A DNA stretch of 45,383 nucleotides from Corallococcus llansteffanensis (lineage in GTDB: Bacteria > Myxococcota > Myxococcia > Myxococcales > Myxococcaceae). Where the stretch lies: NCBI RefSeq assembly GCF_003612055.1, contig NZ_RAWB01000011.1, positions 1 through 45,383 of the forward strand. The letters run 5' to 3'. Position numbers and translations under genes: made by a program. The notes beneath the pieces are model-generated. The model worked only from the letters and a program-made list of their open reading frames with translations. It searched no databases and had not been told where the DNA came from. How positions within the stretch are numbered: the first letter of the stretch is position 1; every line of letters begins with the position of its first letter. Below are positions 1 through 8,710 of this stretch, in pieces.

Positions 1-28
1 GGGTTGGGGCGCGGCGCTCAAGGGGGCG

Positions 29-1360
29 TCAGACGGCGCGGGCGACGGCGAACAGGCTCATGCCCACGGGCAGCTTCACCTGCTGCTCGGCGCGGGCGAA
101 CAGGGGCGCCAGCGTGTCGTAGAGCTTGAGCTGGAGCTTGGGCACCGCGCGGCGGCGCAGCAGGCGGCTGTTGACGAACCAGCCGGGCAGGCCCACCAGG
201 TTCATCCACTCCAGCGTGTCCACGCGGAAGCCGTTCTCCTCCAGCACCGCGCGCAGCGACTCCTGGGTGTAGCGGCGGTAGTGGCCCACCGCCTCGTCGA
301 TGGCGCCGAAGAGCTGCGGCAGCGCCGGCACGAGGATGAGCACGCGGCCGTCCACCTGGAGGATCTGCCGGAAGCGGCGCACCGCGGACGCGTCGTCCGG
401 GATGTGCTCGAGCACGTTGGACAGCACGATGGTGTCCAGGTTCTCCGCCTTGAGCGACTCCCAGTCCGCGAGCGCCACGTCGGACAGGTAGGGGCGCACG
501 TGGGGCTTGCCGCGGAAGAGGTTCTTCAGGCGGTCCACGTAGAAGCGCTCCACCTCCAGCGCGACGAGCATCTCCGCGCCGGCCTCCAGCTCGCGGGTGA
601 TGGTGCCGATGCCGGCGCCAATCTCCAGCACGCGGCGGCCCATGTGCTCGCGGAAGCGGCGGCCCAGCCACTGGTTGTAGTGGGTGGCGCCGTCCATGCG
701 CTCCAGGGTGGAGTAGCCCTCGTGCTGGTTGTCCGCGTCGTCGCGCACGGTGGCGTAGCGCACCAGCGTGCGCAGGCGGGCCAGGTGCGCGGACGCCGGG
801 CGGCGCGGCACGGCCTGCAAGGGCGGCAGGGACACCTCCGTGAGGCGGAAGAGCTGCGCGGCCATCTTCACCACGAGCTCCGCGTCCACCGCGTCGTCGT
901 CGCTGGTGAGCTGGATGGAGCGCAGCGCGTCCGTGCGGAAGGCGCGCAGGCCGGTGAGCGGATCCACCAGCGCCACGTCGGTGACGAAGCGGGTGATGCC
1001 GCCCAGGGCGCGCTCGGCCATCATCTCCGCCGAGTTGCCGGGGCGGCGGCCGAAGACGCCGTCGGCGGTGTCGTCGCGCAGGGGCTGCACCAGCGCGTCG
1101 TAGCTGTCCGGCGAGTAGGCGGCGTCGGGATCCTGGAGGACCGTCATGCCGCCCGTGACGTGGGGGAGCGCGGCGCGGATGGCCGCTCCCTTGCCGCCCA
1201 GGGCGGAGAGGACGTGAACGTTGGGGCCGGGGGTGACGTCCACCGGACCTTCACCCGCGAGGACGACCTGGGCCTGGCCGGCCAGGGCATGGGCGAACCG
1301 CGCGGCAGCGGCGGCGGTCGCCGGGGTGTAGGGGAGGACCACGGAGAGAGCTGGAACCAT
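29..1360 (-). CDS. GT2 glycosyltransferase-SAM methyltransferase fusion
   Basis: A 443-residue two-domain protein. Residues about 1-195 resemble a dolichol-phosphate-mannose-synthase-like GT2 domain: a GGKGAAIRAAL stretch, a DxD-type QDPD motif, and DPLTGLRAFR downstream. The usual YNEE nucleotide loop near the N-terminus is degenerate (PYTPATAA). Residues about 240-400 are a class I SAM methyltransferase with motif I EIGAGIGT and a later LSNVLEHIPDD block. The ATG at 1360 is the first start that keeps the GT2 strand SVVLP. The gene diverges from wzc, with 219 bases between starts, so it probably has its own promoter there. A role in building or methylating a sugar of the neighbouring polysaccharide is inferred; donor and acceptor cannot be read from sequence. 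Confidence 0.85.
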   Translation of the reverse strand: MVPALSVVLPYTPATAAAAARFAHALAGQAQVVLAGEGPVDVTPGPNVHVLSALGGKGAAIRAALPHVTGGMTVLQDPDAAYSPDSYDALVQPLRDDTADGVFGRRPGNSAEMMAERALGGITRFVTDVALVDPLTGLRAFRTDALRSIQLTSDDDAVDAELVVKMAAQLFRLTEVSLPPLQAVPRRPASAHLARLRTLVRYATVRDDADNQHEGYSTLERMDGATHYNQWLGRRFREHMGRRVLEIGAGIGTITRELEAGAEMLVALEVERFYVDRLKNLFRGKPHVRPYLSDVALADWESLKAENLDTIVLSNVLEHIPDDASAVRRFRQILQVDGRVLILVPALPQLFGAIDEAVGHYRRYTQESLRAVLEENGFRVDTLEWMNLVGLPGWFVNSRLLRRRAVPKLQLKLYDTLAPLFARAEQQVKLPVGMSLFAVARAV

Positions 1361-1579
1361 GGCGCCGCTGACTACCACAGGCGCTTTCGGGGTGCGCGTT
1401 CGTGGACCGGAACGGATGGACGAGGGGCATCCAGGCGGCGTCGGTGCAATGGACAACCCGGCCGGGTCGTTGCACGCTCCGCCTGTTGTTCCCCCAGTGC
1501 GATGTGGGTGCAGGTCGGGGTCCGGAGGTATCGGGCCGGTGCGACCGCCCGCGACAGCCCCCTTCTGGAGAGACGCGAC
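1361..1579. other. Divergent intergenic region before wzc
   Basis: This gap of 219 bases separates the divergent GT2-methyltransferase and wzc genes, so promoters for both should lie here. I found no convincing sigma-54 or sigma-70 hexamers. The frames of both neighbours stay open across it, but those extensions have no start or codon support. Confidence 0.5.
1565..1570 (+). promoter_or_regulatory. RBS deciding the wzc start
   Basis: CTGGAG lies nine bases before the GTG at 1580. The downstream ATG pair at 1637/1640 has a purine-rich GGAGGAG only at an over-long distance, so the GTG is preferred. The rpoN ribosome site is very similar (TTCTGGAGA at 40411-40419). Confidence 0.6.
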
Positions 1580-3772
1580 GTGGAAGGAACGGTGTTGGAC
1601 CCGGCCGGAGGAGCTCCCGGCGCGACGTCCGCGAGCATGATGCACCGGGCGCGGGGGTTGTGGCGCAGGCGCTGGGTGATGTTGGGGGTGACCCTGGCGG
1701 TCACCGCGCTCACGGCCGCGTGGACCTTGCGGCAGCCGCGCATCTACGCGGCCAGCACGTCGCTCATCATCGACGTCACCGCCCCCCGCATCCTCGACGG
1801 CGACGTGAAGGAGGTCATGGGGGAGGAGCGCAGCAACTACTGGTTCAACAAGGAGTACACCGGCACGCAGAGCGAGGTCATCACGTCGCGCGCGGTGTCG
1901 AGCCGTGTGGTGGACCGGCTGGGGCTGGCCAACGATCCGGGCTTCCTGGGCCTGCCGGCGAACCAGGACGAGAAGGCGCGCGTGCAGGCGCTCCAGGGCG
2001 CGGACGCGGTGGGGCTCTTGCGCACGCGCATCCAGGTGATGCCCGGCAAGGACTCGCGGGTGATGAACATCGGGGTGGAGGACGTGGACCCCGAGCGCGC
2101 GGCGCTGCTCGCCAACGAGGTGGCTGCCGCGTACATGGCGGAGAACCAGGCGCTCAAGATGCGCGTCACGGAAGAGGCGCGCACGTGGTTGGAGGTCCGC
2201 CGGGACGAGCTGGGCCGTGAGGCGAAGGCCGGCGAGCTGGCCGTCTATGACCTGAAGAAGGACGCGGACATGCTGTCCACGTCGCTGGAGTCGCGGCTCT
2301 CCATCGTCAGCGAGCGCATCAACTCCTACAACCTGAAGCTCACCGACGTGCGCACGCGCATCGCGGCGCAGCAGGCGCGCGTGGACGCCATCCACCAGCT
2401 GCGCAAGGCCGCCGGCGACGACGAGACGTGGGCGGAAGCCGTGCCGGGCGCCAAGGATGGCCCCATCCAGGACATGAAGATGCGCTACGGCGAGCAGAAG
2501 GTCGCGTGCGCGGAGCTGTCGGAGCGCTACCTGCCGGAGCACCCGAAGCTCTTGGAGTGCAACCGCAAGCTGGCCGTGGTGCGCGAGGACCTGCTCAAGA
2601 GCCTGGGCAACGTGGTGCGCGCGGCGGAGTTGCAGCTCCTGGAGGTGAAGGGCGAGGAGAGGAACCTCAACAAGCTCCTGGACGAGACCAAGGCCGAGGC
2701 CTTCCTCGTGAACAAGAAGGCCATCGAGTACGGGCAGCTCCAGCGCGAGTCGGACGACAACCAGCGGCGGTACGAGGACGTGCTCAAGCGGCTCAAGGAC
2801 GTGGAGCTGTCGAGCCTGCTGCGCACGAGCAACGTGCGCGTGCTGGACGCGGCGCGGCCGGTGATGGTGCCGGTGCGGCCGCACACGCGGCGCAACCTCA
2901 TGGTGGGCTGGGTGATGGGCCTGCTCCTGGGGTTGGGCGTGGCGCTGATGCTGGAGCTGCTGGAGAACACCGTCGGGTCGCAGGCGGACGTGGAGGACGT
3001 GCTGGGGCTGGCGTTCCTGGGTGTGGTGCCGCGCATGGAGGCGGGCAAGGAGCCGGGCGAGCGCGACCTGTACGTGCACCGCTCGCCGCGCTCGGCGGTG
3101 GCGGAGTGCTGCCGCGCGGTGCGCACGAATCTTTTGTTCATGTCGCCGGACGACCCCTTCAAGACGCTGGTGGTGACGTCCAGCGGGCCGCAGGAGGGCA
3201 AGTCCACCACGTGCATCAACCTGGGCGTGGCCATGGCCCAGAGCGGCAACCGCGTGCTGCTGCTGGACACGGACATGCGCAGGCCCCGGCTGCACCGCGC
3301 GTTCGGCGTGCCCAACGACTTCGGCATCAGCTCGCTGGTGGTGGGCGAGGGCTCGCTGGACAAGGCGGTGAAGAGCACGGAGGTGCCCAACCTCTTCGTG
3401 CTGCCGTGTGGTCCGCTGCCGCCGAACCCGGCGGAGCTCCTGCACACGCGCGCCTTCAAGGAGCTGCTGCGGGCGGCGGCGGAGAAGTTCGACCGCGTCA
3501 TCCTGGACAGCCCGCCGCTCAATGCCGTCGTGGACGCGGCGGTGCTGGCCACGCAGGCGGACGGCGTGGTGATGGTGCTCAAGGCGGGCAAGACGGACCG
3601 CGGGGCCGCGCGTCGCGCGCTGCGCTCGCTGGCGGACGTGCAGGCGCGCATGTTCGGCGCCATCCTCAACGACGTGGACCTGCGCCAGCCGCGCTACGGC
3701 GACACGTACCTGGGCTACCAGGGCTACGGCCCGACCCAGGACGAGCCGAAGGGCGGGGTGGCGCGGTCGTGA
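1580..3772 (+). CDS. wzc: Wzc-type polysaccharide co-polymerase with tyrosine kinase domain
   Basis: A 730-residue inner-membrane protein of the PCP-2a class. TM1 is near residues 33-51 (WVMLGVTLAV) and is followed by a long periplasmic Wzz-type region rich in helices. TM2 is near 440-460 (VGWVMGLLLGLG). The cytoplasmic BY-kinase domain carries Walker A GPQEGKST near 536, Walker A-prime LLLDTDMRRPR and Walker B VILDSPP. The tail has a tyrosine cluster (RYGDTYLGYQGYG), the usual autophosphorylation site. Such proteins oligomerise to set chain length and gate export with an OPX partner, which is absent here. The GTG start at 1580 is chosen from its ribosome site; ATG at 1637 is the alternative. 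The stop overlaps the next GTG start (GTGA), so translation is coupled. Probably equivalent to M. xanthus WzcB, by recall. Confidence 0.93.
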   Translation: MEGTVLDPAGGAPGATSASMMHRARGLWRRRWVMLGVTLAVTALTAAWTLRQPRIYAASTSLIIDVTAPRILDGDVKEVMGEERSNYWFNKEYTGTQSEVITSRAVSSRVVDRLGLANDPGFLGLPANQDEKARVQALQGADAVGLLRTRIQVMPGKDSRVMNIGVEDVDPERAALLANEVAAAYMAENQALKMRVTEEARTWLEVRRDELGREAKAGELAVYDLKKDADMLSTSLESRLSIVSERINSYNLKLTDVRTRIAAQQARVDAIHQLRKAAGDDETWAEAVPGAKDGPIQDMKMRYGEQKVACAELSERYLPEHPKLLECNRKLAVVREDLLKSLGNVVRAAELQLLEVKGEERNLNKLLDETKAEAFLVNKKAIEYGQLQRESDDNQRRYEDVLKRLKDVELSSLLRTSNVRVLDAARPVMVPVRPHTRRNLMVGWVMGLLLGLGVALMLELLENTVGSQADVEDVLGLAFLGVVPRMEAGKEPGERDLYVHRSPRSAVAECCRAVRTNLLFMSPDDPFKTLVVTSSGPQEGKSTTCINLGVAMAQSGNRVLLLDTDMRRPRLHRAFGVPNDFGISSLVVGEGSLDKAVKSTEVPNLFVLPCGPLPPNPAELLHTRAFKELLRAAAEKFDRVILDSPPLNAVVDAAVLATQADGVVMVLKAGKTDRGAARRALRSLADVQARMFGAILNDVDLRQPRYGDTYLGYQGYGPTQDEPKGGVARS

Positions 3773-5022
3773 CGGGCGCGGGCCTGCGGGTGCTGCACCT
3801 GGGGAAGTTCTACCCTCCGGCCTCCGGCGGCATGGAGGCGCACGTGCGGACGCTGGCGCAGGCCCAGGCCGCGCTGGGCGCGCAGGTGGAGGTGCTGTGC
3901 GCGAACCACTCCGTGGACGGCACCGGCACGAGCCACGAGTTCCACGGGCGCAGCCCCACCCGTGAGGAGTGGGACGGCCCGGTGCGCGTCGTGCGCCTGG
4001 GGCGGCTTGCCTCTGTTGCGCGCATGGACGTGATGCCGGCGCTGCCGCTGGCCCTGCGTCGCGCGCTGGCGCGGGGCGTGGACGTGCTGCACCTGCACGT
4101 GCCCAACCCCTCCATGGTGCTGGCGCTGGACGCCGTGCCGCGCCTGCCCGCGGTGGTGGTGACGCACCAGAGCGACATCATCCGGCAGCGGGTCGCGGGC
4201 GCGCTCTTCCGTCCCTTTGAATGGCTGCTGTACACGCGCGCGGCGCGGCTGCTGGCCACGAGCGACGCGTACGTGCGCGGCTCGTCGCTGCTCTCCACGT
4301 TCAAGTCGAAGGTGCGGGTGCTGCCGCTGGGCATCGAGCTGGAGTCGTACCTGCGCCCGCTGTCCGAGGCGCCGCTCGAGGCGCGCGAGGCGCAGGCGCG
4401 GTGGACGGCGGAGGCGGCGGGGGGCCCGCTGTGGCTGATGGTGGGCCGGCTCGTCTACTACAAGGGCCTGTTCACGGCGCTGGAGGCGCTGGTGCACGCG
4501 CCAGGAAGGCTCGTCGTCGTGGGCGAGGGGCCGCTGGCCGCGGAGGGGCGTGAGCGGGCCCGGGCGCTGGGCATCGAGGACCGCGTGACGTGGGCGGGCT
4601 ACCTGTCGCCGGAGGCGCTCGCGGGCGCGTACCGGGCCGCCACCGCGCTGTGGTTCCCGAGCAACGCGCGCAGCGAGGCGTATGGCCTGTCGCAGGTGGA
4701 GGCGCTGGCGAGCGGGCTGCCCGTGCTCAACACCGCCGTTCCGGACTCGGGCGTGGCGTGGGTGAGCCTGCACGAGCGCACCGGCCTCACGGTGCCGGTG
4801 GGCGATGCACGGGCGCTGGCGGCGGCGGCGCGCCGGCTGGTGGAGGAGCCCGGGCTGCGGGAGCGGCTGTCGCGAGGGGCGAAGGAGCGCGCGCGGGCGG
4901 AGTTCGCCCATGACGTGATGGCGGCGCGCAGCCTGGACCTGTACTCGGAGGCGCTGGGACGGAGTCCTCTGGTGGAGGCCCGGCCTCCGGTGTCCGTCCG
5001 GCACGTCGCGGGCGGGGGCTGA
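3769..5022 (+). CDS. GT4-family glycosyltransferase
   Basis: A 417-residue GT-B fold retaining transferase. The N-terminal acceptor half starts LRVLHLGKFYPPASGG, where the Gly-Gly loop is the donor-phosphate contact typical of GT4. The C-terminal half has LWLMVGRLVYYKG, a family hallmark, and an EX7E motif in SEAYGLSQVEA followed by SGLPV. It is a soluble or peripheral cytoplasmic enzyme that would add one sugar to the lipid-linked repeat unit. The GTG start overlaps the wzc stop by four bases and there is no other start near, so the two are translationally coupled. Sugar specificity cannot be inferred. Confidence 0.9.
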   Translation: MTGAGLRVLHLGKFYPPASGGMEAHVRTLAQAQAALGAQVEVLCANHSVDGTGTSHEFHGRSPTREEWDGPVRVVRLGRLASVARMDVMPALPLALRRALARGVDVLHLHVPNPSMVLALDAVPRLPAVVVTHQSDIIRQRVAGALFRPFEWLLYTRAARLLATSDAYVRGSSLLSTFKSKVRVLPLGIELESYLRPLSEAPLEAREAQARWTAEAAGGPLWLMVGRLVYYKGLFTALEALVHAPGRLVVVGEGPLAAEGRERARALGIEDRVTWAGYLSPEALAGAYRAATALWFPSNARSEAYGLSQVEALASGLPVLNTAVPDSGVAWVSLHERTGLTVPVGDARALAAAARRLVEEPGLRERLSRGAKERARAEFAHDVMAARSLDLYSEALGRSPLVEARPPVSVRHVAGGG

Positions 5023-5032
5023 GGTCCGGCCC

Positions 5033-6157
5033 ATGCGCGTGCTGCACGTATCCAGCGGCAACCTGTACGGGGGCATCGAGACGTTCCTGCGCACGCTGGC
5101 GCTCGCACGGGCGCAGCGGGGCGAAGGGCCGGAGCACGCGTTCGCGCTGTGCTTCGAGGGGCGCATCGCGGAGGAGCTGCGCGCGGCGGGCGCTCCCCTG
5201 CACCTGCTGGGGCCCGCGAAGGTCAGTCGTCCGTGGCTGGTGTGGGAGGCGCGCCGCGCGCTGATGGCGCTGCTGGAGCGTGAGGCGTTCTCGGCGGTGG
5301 TGTGTCACGCGGCGTGGCCGCAGGCCCTCTTCGGGCCGGTGGCGCGCACGGCCGGGGTGCCGCTCGTCTTCTTCCAGCACGACGCGCTCACGGGCGCGCA
5401 CTGGGTGGAGCGCTGGGCGCGCGTCACCGTGCCGGAGCTGGCGCTGTGCAACAGCCGCTACACGGCGGGCACGCTGGCCCGGGTGTATCCGAGCACGCCG
5501 TGGCGCGTGCTTCATCCTCCCGTGCAGGAGGGCGGCGCCGGGCTCACGGCCTCCGAGCGCGCTTTGCTCCGAGGGGAACTGGGCGCGAGCGCGGAGGACG
5601 TCGTCATCGTCCACGCCAGCCGCATGCAGGAGTGGAAGGGACAGCGGTTGCTGCTGGAGGCGCTGGGCCGGCTGCGGCAGGTGCCGCGCTGGAAGGCGTG
5701 GCTCGTGGGCGGCGCGCAGCGTCCGGAGGAGGTCGCCTACGAGGACAGCTTGAAGGCCCAGGTCGCGGGGCTGGGGCTCTCTGGTCAGGTGCGCTTCCTG
5801 AGACAGCGCTCGGACGTGCCGCGCCTGCTGCGCGCGGCGGAGGTGCACTGTCAGCCCAACACCGGGCCGGAGCCCTTCGGCCTGGCGTTCGTGGAGGCGC
5901 TGTACGCGGGGCTTCCCGTGGTGACCACCGCGTTGGGCGGGCCGCTGGAGATCGTCGATGCGTCGTGCGGCGTGCTCGTGCCGCCGAAGCCGGAGGCGCT
6001 GGCCTCGGCGCTGCGCGGGCTCATCGAGGATGAAGCGGCGCGGCGGAAGCTGGGACGTGGCGGCCCCGCGCGGGCGAAGGCGCTGAGCGCGCCGTCCGTG
6101 TTCCTGACCGCGCTGGAGGATGCGGTGCGCTCCGTGGTCCGGGAGCCCCTGTCATGA
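5033..6157 (+). CDS. GT4-family glycosyltransferase
   Basis: A 374-residue GT4 enzyme. It begins MRVLHVSSGNLYGGIE, with the conserved Gly-Gly-Ile-Glu loop, and has VHASRMQEWKG at the start of the donor domain. The EX7E motif is in EPFGLAFVEA, followed by AGLPVVTT. The start lies ten bases after the previous stop and its own stop overlaps the next start (ATGA), so it is the third cistron of the wzc operon. It probably adds a sugar during repeat-unit assembly on the cytoplasmic face. Donor and acceptor are unknown. Confidence 0.9.
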   Translation: MRVLHVSSGNLYGGIETFLRTLALARAQRGEGPEHAFALCFEGRIAEELRAAGAPLHLLGPAKVSRPWLVWEARRALMALLEREAFSAVVCHAAWPQALFGPVARTAGVPLVFFQHDALTGAHWVERWARVTVPELALCNSRYTAGTLARVYPSTPWRVLHPPVQEGGAGLTASERALLRGELGASAEDVVIVHASRMQEWKGQRLLLEALGRLRQVPRWKAWLVGGAQRPEEVAYEDSLKAQVAGLGLSGQVRFLRQRSDVPRLLRAAEVHCQPNTGPEPFGLAFVEALYAGLPVVTTALGGPLEIVDASCGVLVPPKPEALASALRGLIEDEAARRKLGRGGPARAKALSAPSVFLTALEDAVRSVVREPLS

Positions 6158-7602
6158 AGGAGGCCCGCTCCGAACGTCCGCGACTGCGGGGACCCGGCGT
6201 GCTGCACCAGCGGTATGTGCGCCGTGCGGTGGTCGCTGCTGTTCCGCCCGCGCCTGCTGAAGTGGAGAAGCCGGTCGGGTTCCTCGGCTCGGGCCGCGTG
6301 GTGGTGGCCTTCATCGCGATGCTGTTCGTCTGTCAGCTCGCGCTGCTGGTGGAGGCGCTGTCCCCGTTGCGGGTCGTGTTCCGCATCCTGGCGTTCGGCA
6401 TGAGCCTCGCGTTGTTGGTGCTGGTGAAGGGTCGTCGCCTCAAGCACCCGGCGATGCCCTTCCTCGTGGCGTCGGCGGTGCTCACAGCGTTCAACTTCTT
6501 CCATCCCGGCACCAACAGCCCGATGGCGGCGGCTGCGCAGCTCGGCATCCAGGTGTCCGTGTTCGCGCCCGTCTTCTGGGCCAGCCGCCTGCGCATCGAC
6601 GAGAAGATGTTCGGGCGCATCGTCCTGCTGCTCTTCCTGTTCAACATGGCGAGCGCCGCGCTGGGCATCCTGCAGGTGACCTTCCCGGGCCGGTTCCAGC
6701 CCGCGCTGTCGACCATGGTCGAGAGCCAGGGTGAGGGCTACGTGCGCAGCCTCCAGTTCGAGACGGCGAGCGGCGAGCGCGTGTTCCGCCCCATGGGCCT
6801 GACGGACATTCCCGGCGGCGCCTCCACGGGCGCCTTCTACGTGGTGCTGCTCGGAGGCGCGTTCCTGTTGAGCCGTCAGGGCGCGCTCAAGAAGGTCCTG
6901 GGCGCGGCGGGAATCGGCGTGGGCTTGATCTGCCTCTACCTGGGGCAGGTCCGCGTCGCGGCGGTGACGCTGCTGGTGTGCATGGCGGCCATGGCACTGG
7001 TGCTCGTCGTGAGCGGCCGGTGGGTGCGCCTCGTGGCGCTGGCCGCGGTCGTGGGCGGGTTCGCCGTGGTGGCCTTCGGCTGGGCGGTCGCCGTGGGCGG
7101 CGACGCGGTGCTCACGCGCTGGAACACGCTCCTGTCCGACGACCCTTCGCAGGTGTACCAGAGCAACCGGGGCCGCTTCCTCGACAGCACCTTCGAGGAG
7201 GTCCTGCCGGAGTTCCCGCTGGGCGCGGGCCTGGGCCGCTACGGCATGGCCAACGCCTACTTCGGCGACAACAGCGACCGTGAGAACCCGCCCCTCTGGG
7301 CGGAGATCCAATGGACGGCGTGGGCCTATGACGGGGGATGGCTGGGGCTCGTCTGCTATCCGCTCGCGCTGCTGGTGACCCTGGGGTGGAGCTTTCAGAT
7401 GGCCCGCCGCCGGGACGAGGTGAGGAGCGAGCTCTGGCTGTGGGGCAGCCTGCTCTTCGCGTACGACCTGGGCGCGCTGGCGCAGACCTTCAGCTACCAG
7501 TTCTTCATGAGCCAGATGGGCATGGAGTTCTGGCTGCTCAACGCGGCCTTCTTCAGCGCGTACTGGAACCGGAATGCGGCCGTACACCCTCATCACCGGT
7601 GA
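6154..7602 (+). CDS. O-antigen polymerase/ligase-like membrane protein (Wzy candidate)
   Basis: A 482-residue polytopic membrane protein with about ten hydrophobic helices. A cytoplasmic leader of some 45 residues precedes the first helix (VVVAFIAMLFVCQ). A long periplasmic loop near residues 325-390 carries SNRGRFLDS and PLGAGLGRYG, the layout of the Wzy/WaaL polymerase-ligase superfamily. Its place between glycosyltransferases in the wzc operon suggests repeat-unit polymerisation. It competes for that role with the longer protein at 32638-35271. It shares ATGA with the gene before and overlaps the next gene by 29 bases. Confidence 0.82.
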   Translation: MKEARSERPRLRGPGVLHQRYVRRAVVAAVPPAPAEVEKPVGFLGSGRVVVAFIAMLFVCQLALLVEALSPLRVVFRILAFGMSLALLVLVKGRRLKHPAMPFLVASAVLTAFNFFHPGTNSPMAAAAQLGIQVSVFAPVFWASRLRIDEKMFGRIVLLLFLFNMASAALGILQVTFPGRFQPALSTMVESQGEGYVRSLQFETASGERVFRPMGLTDIPGGASTGAFYVVLLGGAFLLSRQGALKKVLGAAGIGVGLICLYLGQVRVAAVTLLVCMAAMALVLVVSGRWVRLVALAAVVGGFAVVAFGWAVAVGGDAVLTRWNTLLSDDPSQVYQSNRGRFLDSTFEEVLPEFPLGAGLGRYGMANAYFGDNSDRENPPLWAEIQWTAWAYDGGWLGLVCYPLALLVTLGWSFQMARRRDEVRSELWLWGSLLFAYDLGALAQTFSYQFFMSQMGMEFWLLNAAFFSAYWNRNAAVHPHHR

Positions 7603-8707
7603 CTTCGTCTCCACGGGAGGCATGGACCGCGCGAACCTCGCGCTGGCGGACTGGCTCGCGCGTCGGGGCGGGCCCGTGCGGCTCGTGGCGTACCGGGTGG
7701 AGGACTCGCTCCTGCGCTATCCCAACGTGCGCTTCATCCGCGTGCCCAAGCCCGCCAATGCGTACCTGCTGGGCGAGCCGCTGCTCGCTGCCGTGGGGCG
7801 CTTCTGGGCCGCCCGCACGCTGGCGGAAGGCGGGCAGGTGGTGGCGAACGGTGGCAACTGCCAGGTGCCCGCCGCCAATTGGGTCCACTACGTCCACGGC
7901 GCGCACACGCCCGAGCCGGTCGGTGGACCGCTGCGCCAGTGGAAGGGCCGCCTGAGCCACCGCGTGTACCTTCGCCGCGAGCAACGCGCGCTGCGCCGCG
8001 CGCGGATCATCATCGCCAACTCGGAGCGCACGCGGCAGGACCTGCTGGCGGCCACGGGCGTGGAGCCTTCCCGGGTCCAGGTCGTGTACCTGGGGAGCGA
8101 CCCCTCGCGTTTCCCGCCCACGTCCCCCTCGCTCCGGAGCGAGGCGCGGGCGTCGCTGGGCTGGCCGCAGGACCGGCGCGTGGCGCTGTTCGTGGGCGCG
8201 CTGGGGGACCGGCGCAAGGGCTTCGACACGCTCTTCGAGGCGTGGGCGCGGCTGTGCGTCCGCGAGGACTGGGACGTGGACCTGCGGGTGGTGGGCACGG
8301 GCGCGCAGCGAGAGGAGTGGGAGCGCGCGGCGCGGGGCCGGGGACTCGGGGAGCGGATCCGGTTCCTCGGATTCCGTGACGATGTCCCTCGCCTGCTGGC
8401 CGCCGCCGACCTGCTGGTGTCGCCCACGCGCTACGAGGCCTACGGCCTGGGCGTGCACGAGGCGCTGTGTGTGGGAATCCCCGCGCTCGTGAGCCGCACG
8501 GCGGGCGTGGCCGAGCGTTATCCGTCCACGCTCCAGGGCCTGCTGCTGGAGGATCCGGAGGACGTGGGAGCGCTGGTGCGACGCCTGGAGGAGTGGCGGG
8601 CCCGGGGCCCGGACCTCGCGCCCGCCGTGGCCGCGCTGTCGTCGGAGCTGCGCGCCTGGACGTGGGACGCGATGGCGGCGGAGCTGGTGGCGCGGCTGGA
8701 GGCGTAG
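7574..8707 (+). CDS. GT4-family glycosyltransferase
   Basis: A 377-residue GT4 enzyme, last cistron of the wzc operon. The N-terminus is MRPYTLITGDFVSTGGMDRAN with the phosphate-binding Gly-Gly. The donor domain begins VALFVGALGDRRKG and the EX7E motif is in YEAYGLGVHEA. The start overlaps the end of the upstream membrane-protein gene by 29 bases; an in-frame later start would remove the conserved N-terminal strand. The stop lies only three bases from that of the convergent operon, leaving no room for a separate terminator. Confidence 0.9.
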   Translation: MRPYTLITGDFVSTGGMDRANLALADWLARRGGPVRLVAYRVEDSLLRYPNVRFIRVPKPANAYLLGEPLLAAVGRFWAARTLAEGGQVVANGGNCQVPAANWVHYVHGAHTPEPVGGPLRQWKGRLSHRVYLRREQRALRRARIIIANSERTRQDLLAATGVEPSRVQVVYLGSDPSRFPPTSPSLRSEARASLGWPQDRRVALFVGALGDRRKGFDTLFEAWARLCVREDWDVDLRVVGTGAQREEWERAARGRGLGERIRFLGFRDDVPRLLAAADLLVSPTRYEAYGLGVHEALCVGIPALVSRTAGVAERYPSTLQGLLLEDPEDVGALVRRLEEWRARGPDLAPAVAALSSELRAWTWDAMAAELVARLEA

Positions 8708-8710
8708 GCG

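Noticed and set aside
281-1579. The wzc frame stays open for some 430 codons upstream of the chosen GTG
   Set aside because: It is antisense to the GT2-methyltransferase gene, is rich in Arg/Ala/His/Val as expected for a shadow frame, and has no co-polymerase features.
1361-3445. The minus-strand frame of the GT2-methyltransferase continues upstream across wzc
   Set aside because: Composition is His/Arg/Gln-rich shadow of the kinase gene; the GT2 domain starts cleanly at ATG 1360.
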